Source: Sacculina carcini
Lineage: Eukaryota > Arthropoda > Thecostraca > Sacculinidae
DNA: 64,000 bases
Assembly: GCA_916048095.2 (NCBI GenBank)
Contig: OU696578.1
Coordinates: 9,477,045-9,541,044, forward strand
Reading direction: 5' to 3'
The notes under the pieces were generated by a model, which was not told the DNA's origin, made no database searches, and saw only the letters and a program-made list of their open reading frames with translations. Positions 57,908 through 64,000 of the stretch are shown one piece after another. The translations under genes were made by a program, and so were the position numbers. Numbering within the stretch: position 1 is the stretch's first letter; each line of letters begins with the position of its first letter.

Positions 57908-58211
57908 CAGCGGCGGATCCAGAGTGCACTTTGGGGGCGGGGGGCTGAATGATTTTGGGGGCTGAAATTTTGTTTTCAATGATATATACACACACACACA
58001 CATTTACAAGCGCATTATGCGCCAATATACTTTGCGATAATGCTTATATCAACAAACTACAGATAATTTTCATTGACTGCTCTTAGTGAAACTCATATTT
58101 TTGCTAATTTTGTATTTATTTATTTATTTAACCTTTTATTTATGCTGAAGCCCCCGAGCCCCCCAAATATTTGGGCACAAGCCCCCGAGCCCACTTCTGG
58201 ATACGCCAGTG
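57908..58211 (-). mobile_element. hAT MITE family C-like element
   Basis: The ends CAGCGGCGGATCCAGAG and TTCTGGATACGCCAGTG are inverted repeats. The flanks TGCCACGC and TATCACGC agree at 6/8. The body has AATGCTTATATCAACA in reverse orientation to the other copies and a different internal half. Confidence 0.78.

Positions 58212-64000
<5,789 letters not shown>

Overview
The window is metazoan nuclear DNA with multi-exon genes, GT-AG introns in consistent phase, and a very heavy load of microsatellites, minisatellites, hAT-type MITEs, tRNA-derived SINEs and truncated LINEs. The gene content (Gsx homeobox gene, CYP307-type P450, Neverland Rieske oxygenase, caveolin, CAP protein, SGNH/CASD1-like protein, dopamine-transporter-like SLC6) is that of an invertebrate bilaterian. 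A long interstitial array of the arthropod-type telomere motif (TTAGG)n, together with two ecdysteroid-pathway enzymes and a transporter that resembles insect DAT, points towards an arthropod or other ecdysozoan. A lophotrochozoan cannot be excluded from this window alone.

Layout. 1-5.6 kb: repeats, old MITEs and a 530-bp foldback element. 5.8-9.6 kb (+): Gsx in two exons. 10.98-13.45 kb (-): CYP307 (Spook/Spookier-like) P450 in four exons, tail-to-tail with Gsx. 13.5-20.2 kb: microsatellites, a SINE, MITEs and LINE 3' ends. 20.2-27.8 kb (+): neverland in seven exons, head-to-head with the P450. 27.8-31.7 kb: a MITE starting 14 bp after the nvd stop, a 10-bp minisatellite, a SINE copy and unassigned DNA. 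31.7-38.06 kb (-): caveolin in four exons, its large last intron filled by a 12-bp minisatellite. 38.1-46.5 kb: no gene recognised, with a 30-bp satellite with higher-order structure. 46.5-48.5 kb (-): secreted CAP protein in four exons. 48.5-54.9 kb: microsatellites, the (TTAGG)n array, a 14-bp satellite and a LINE remnant. 54.96-56.35 kb (-): SGNH/PC-esterase protein in two exons. 57-58.3 kb: a LINE remnant split by a SINE, then a MITE. 58.9 kb to window end (+): first three coding exons of a monoamine (DAT-type) transporter, continuing past the window.

How the genes relate. Neverland (cholesterol 7,8-dehydrogenation) and CYP307 (the following 'black box' step) act consecutively at the start of ecdysteroid synthesis, and here they are divergent neighbours with 6.8 kb between their start codons. 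That pairing is the most notable biology in the window. The other genes show no obvious shared pathway. All exon models were built by reading splice sites and checking phase by eye; no alignment or transcript was available.
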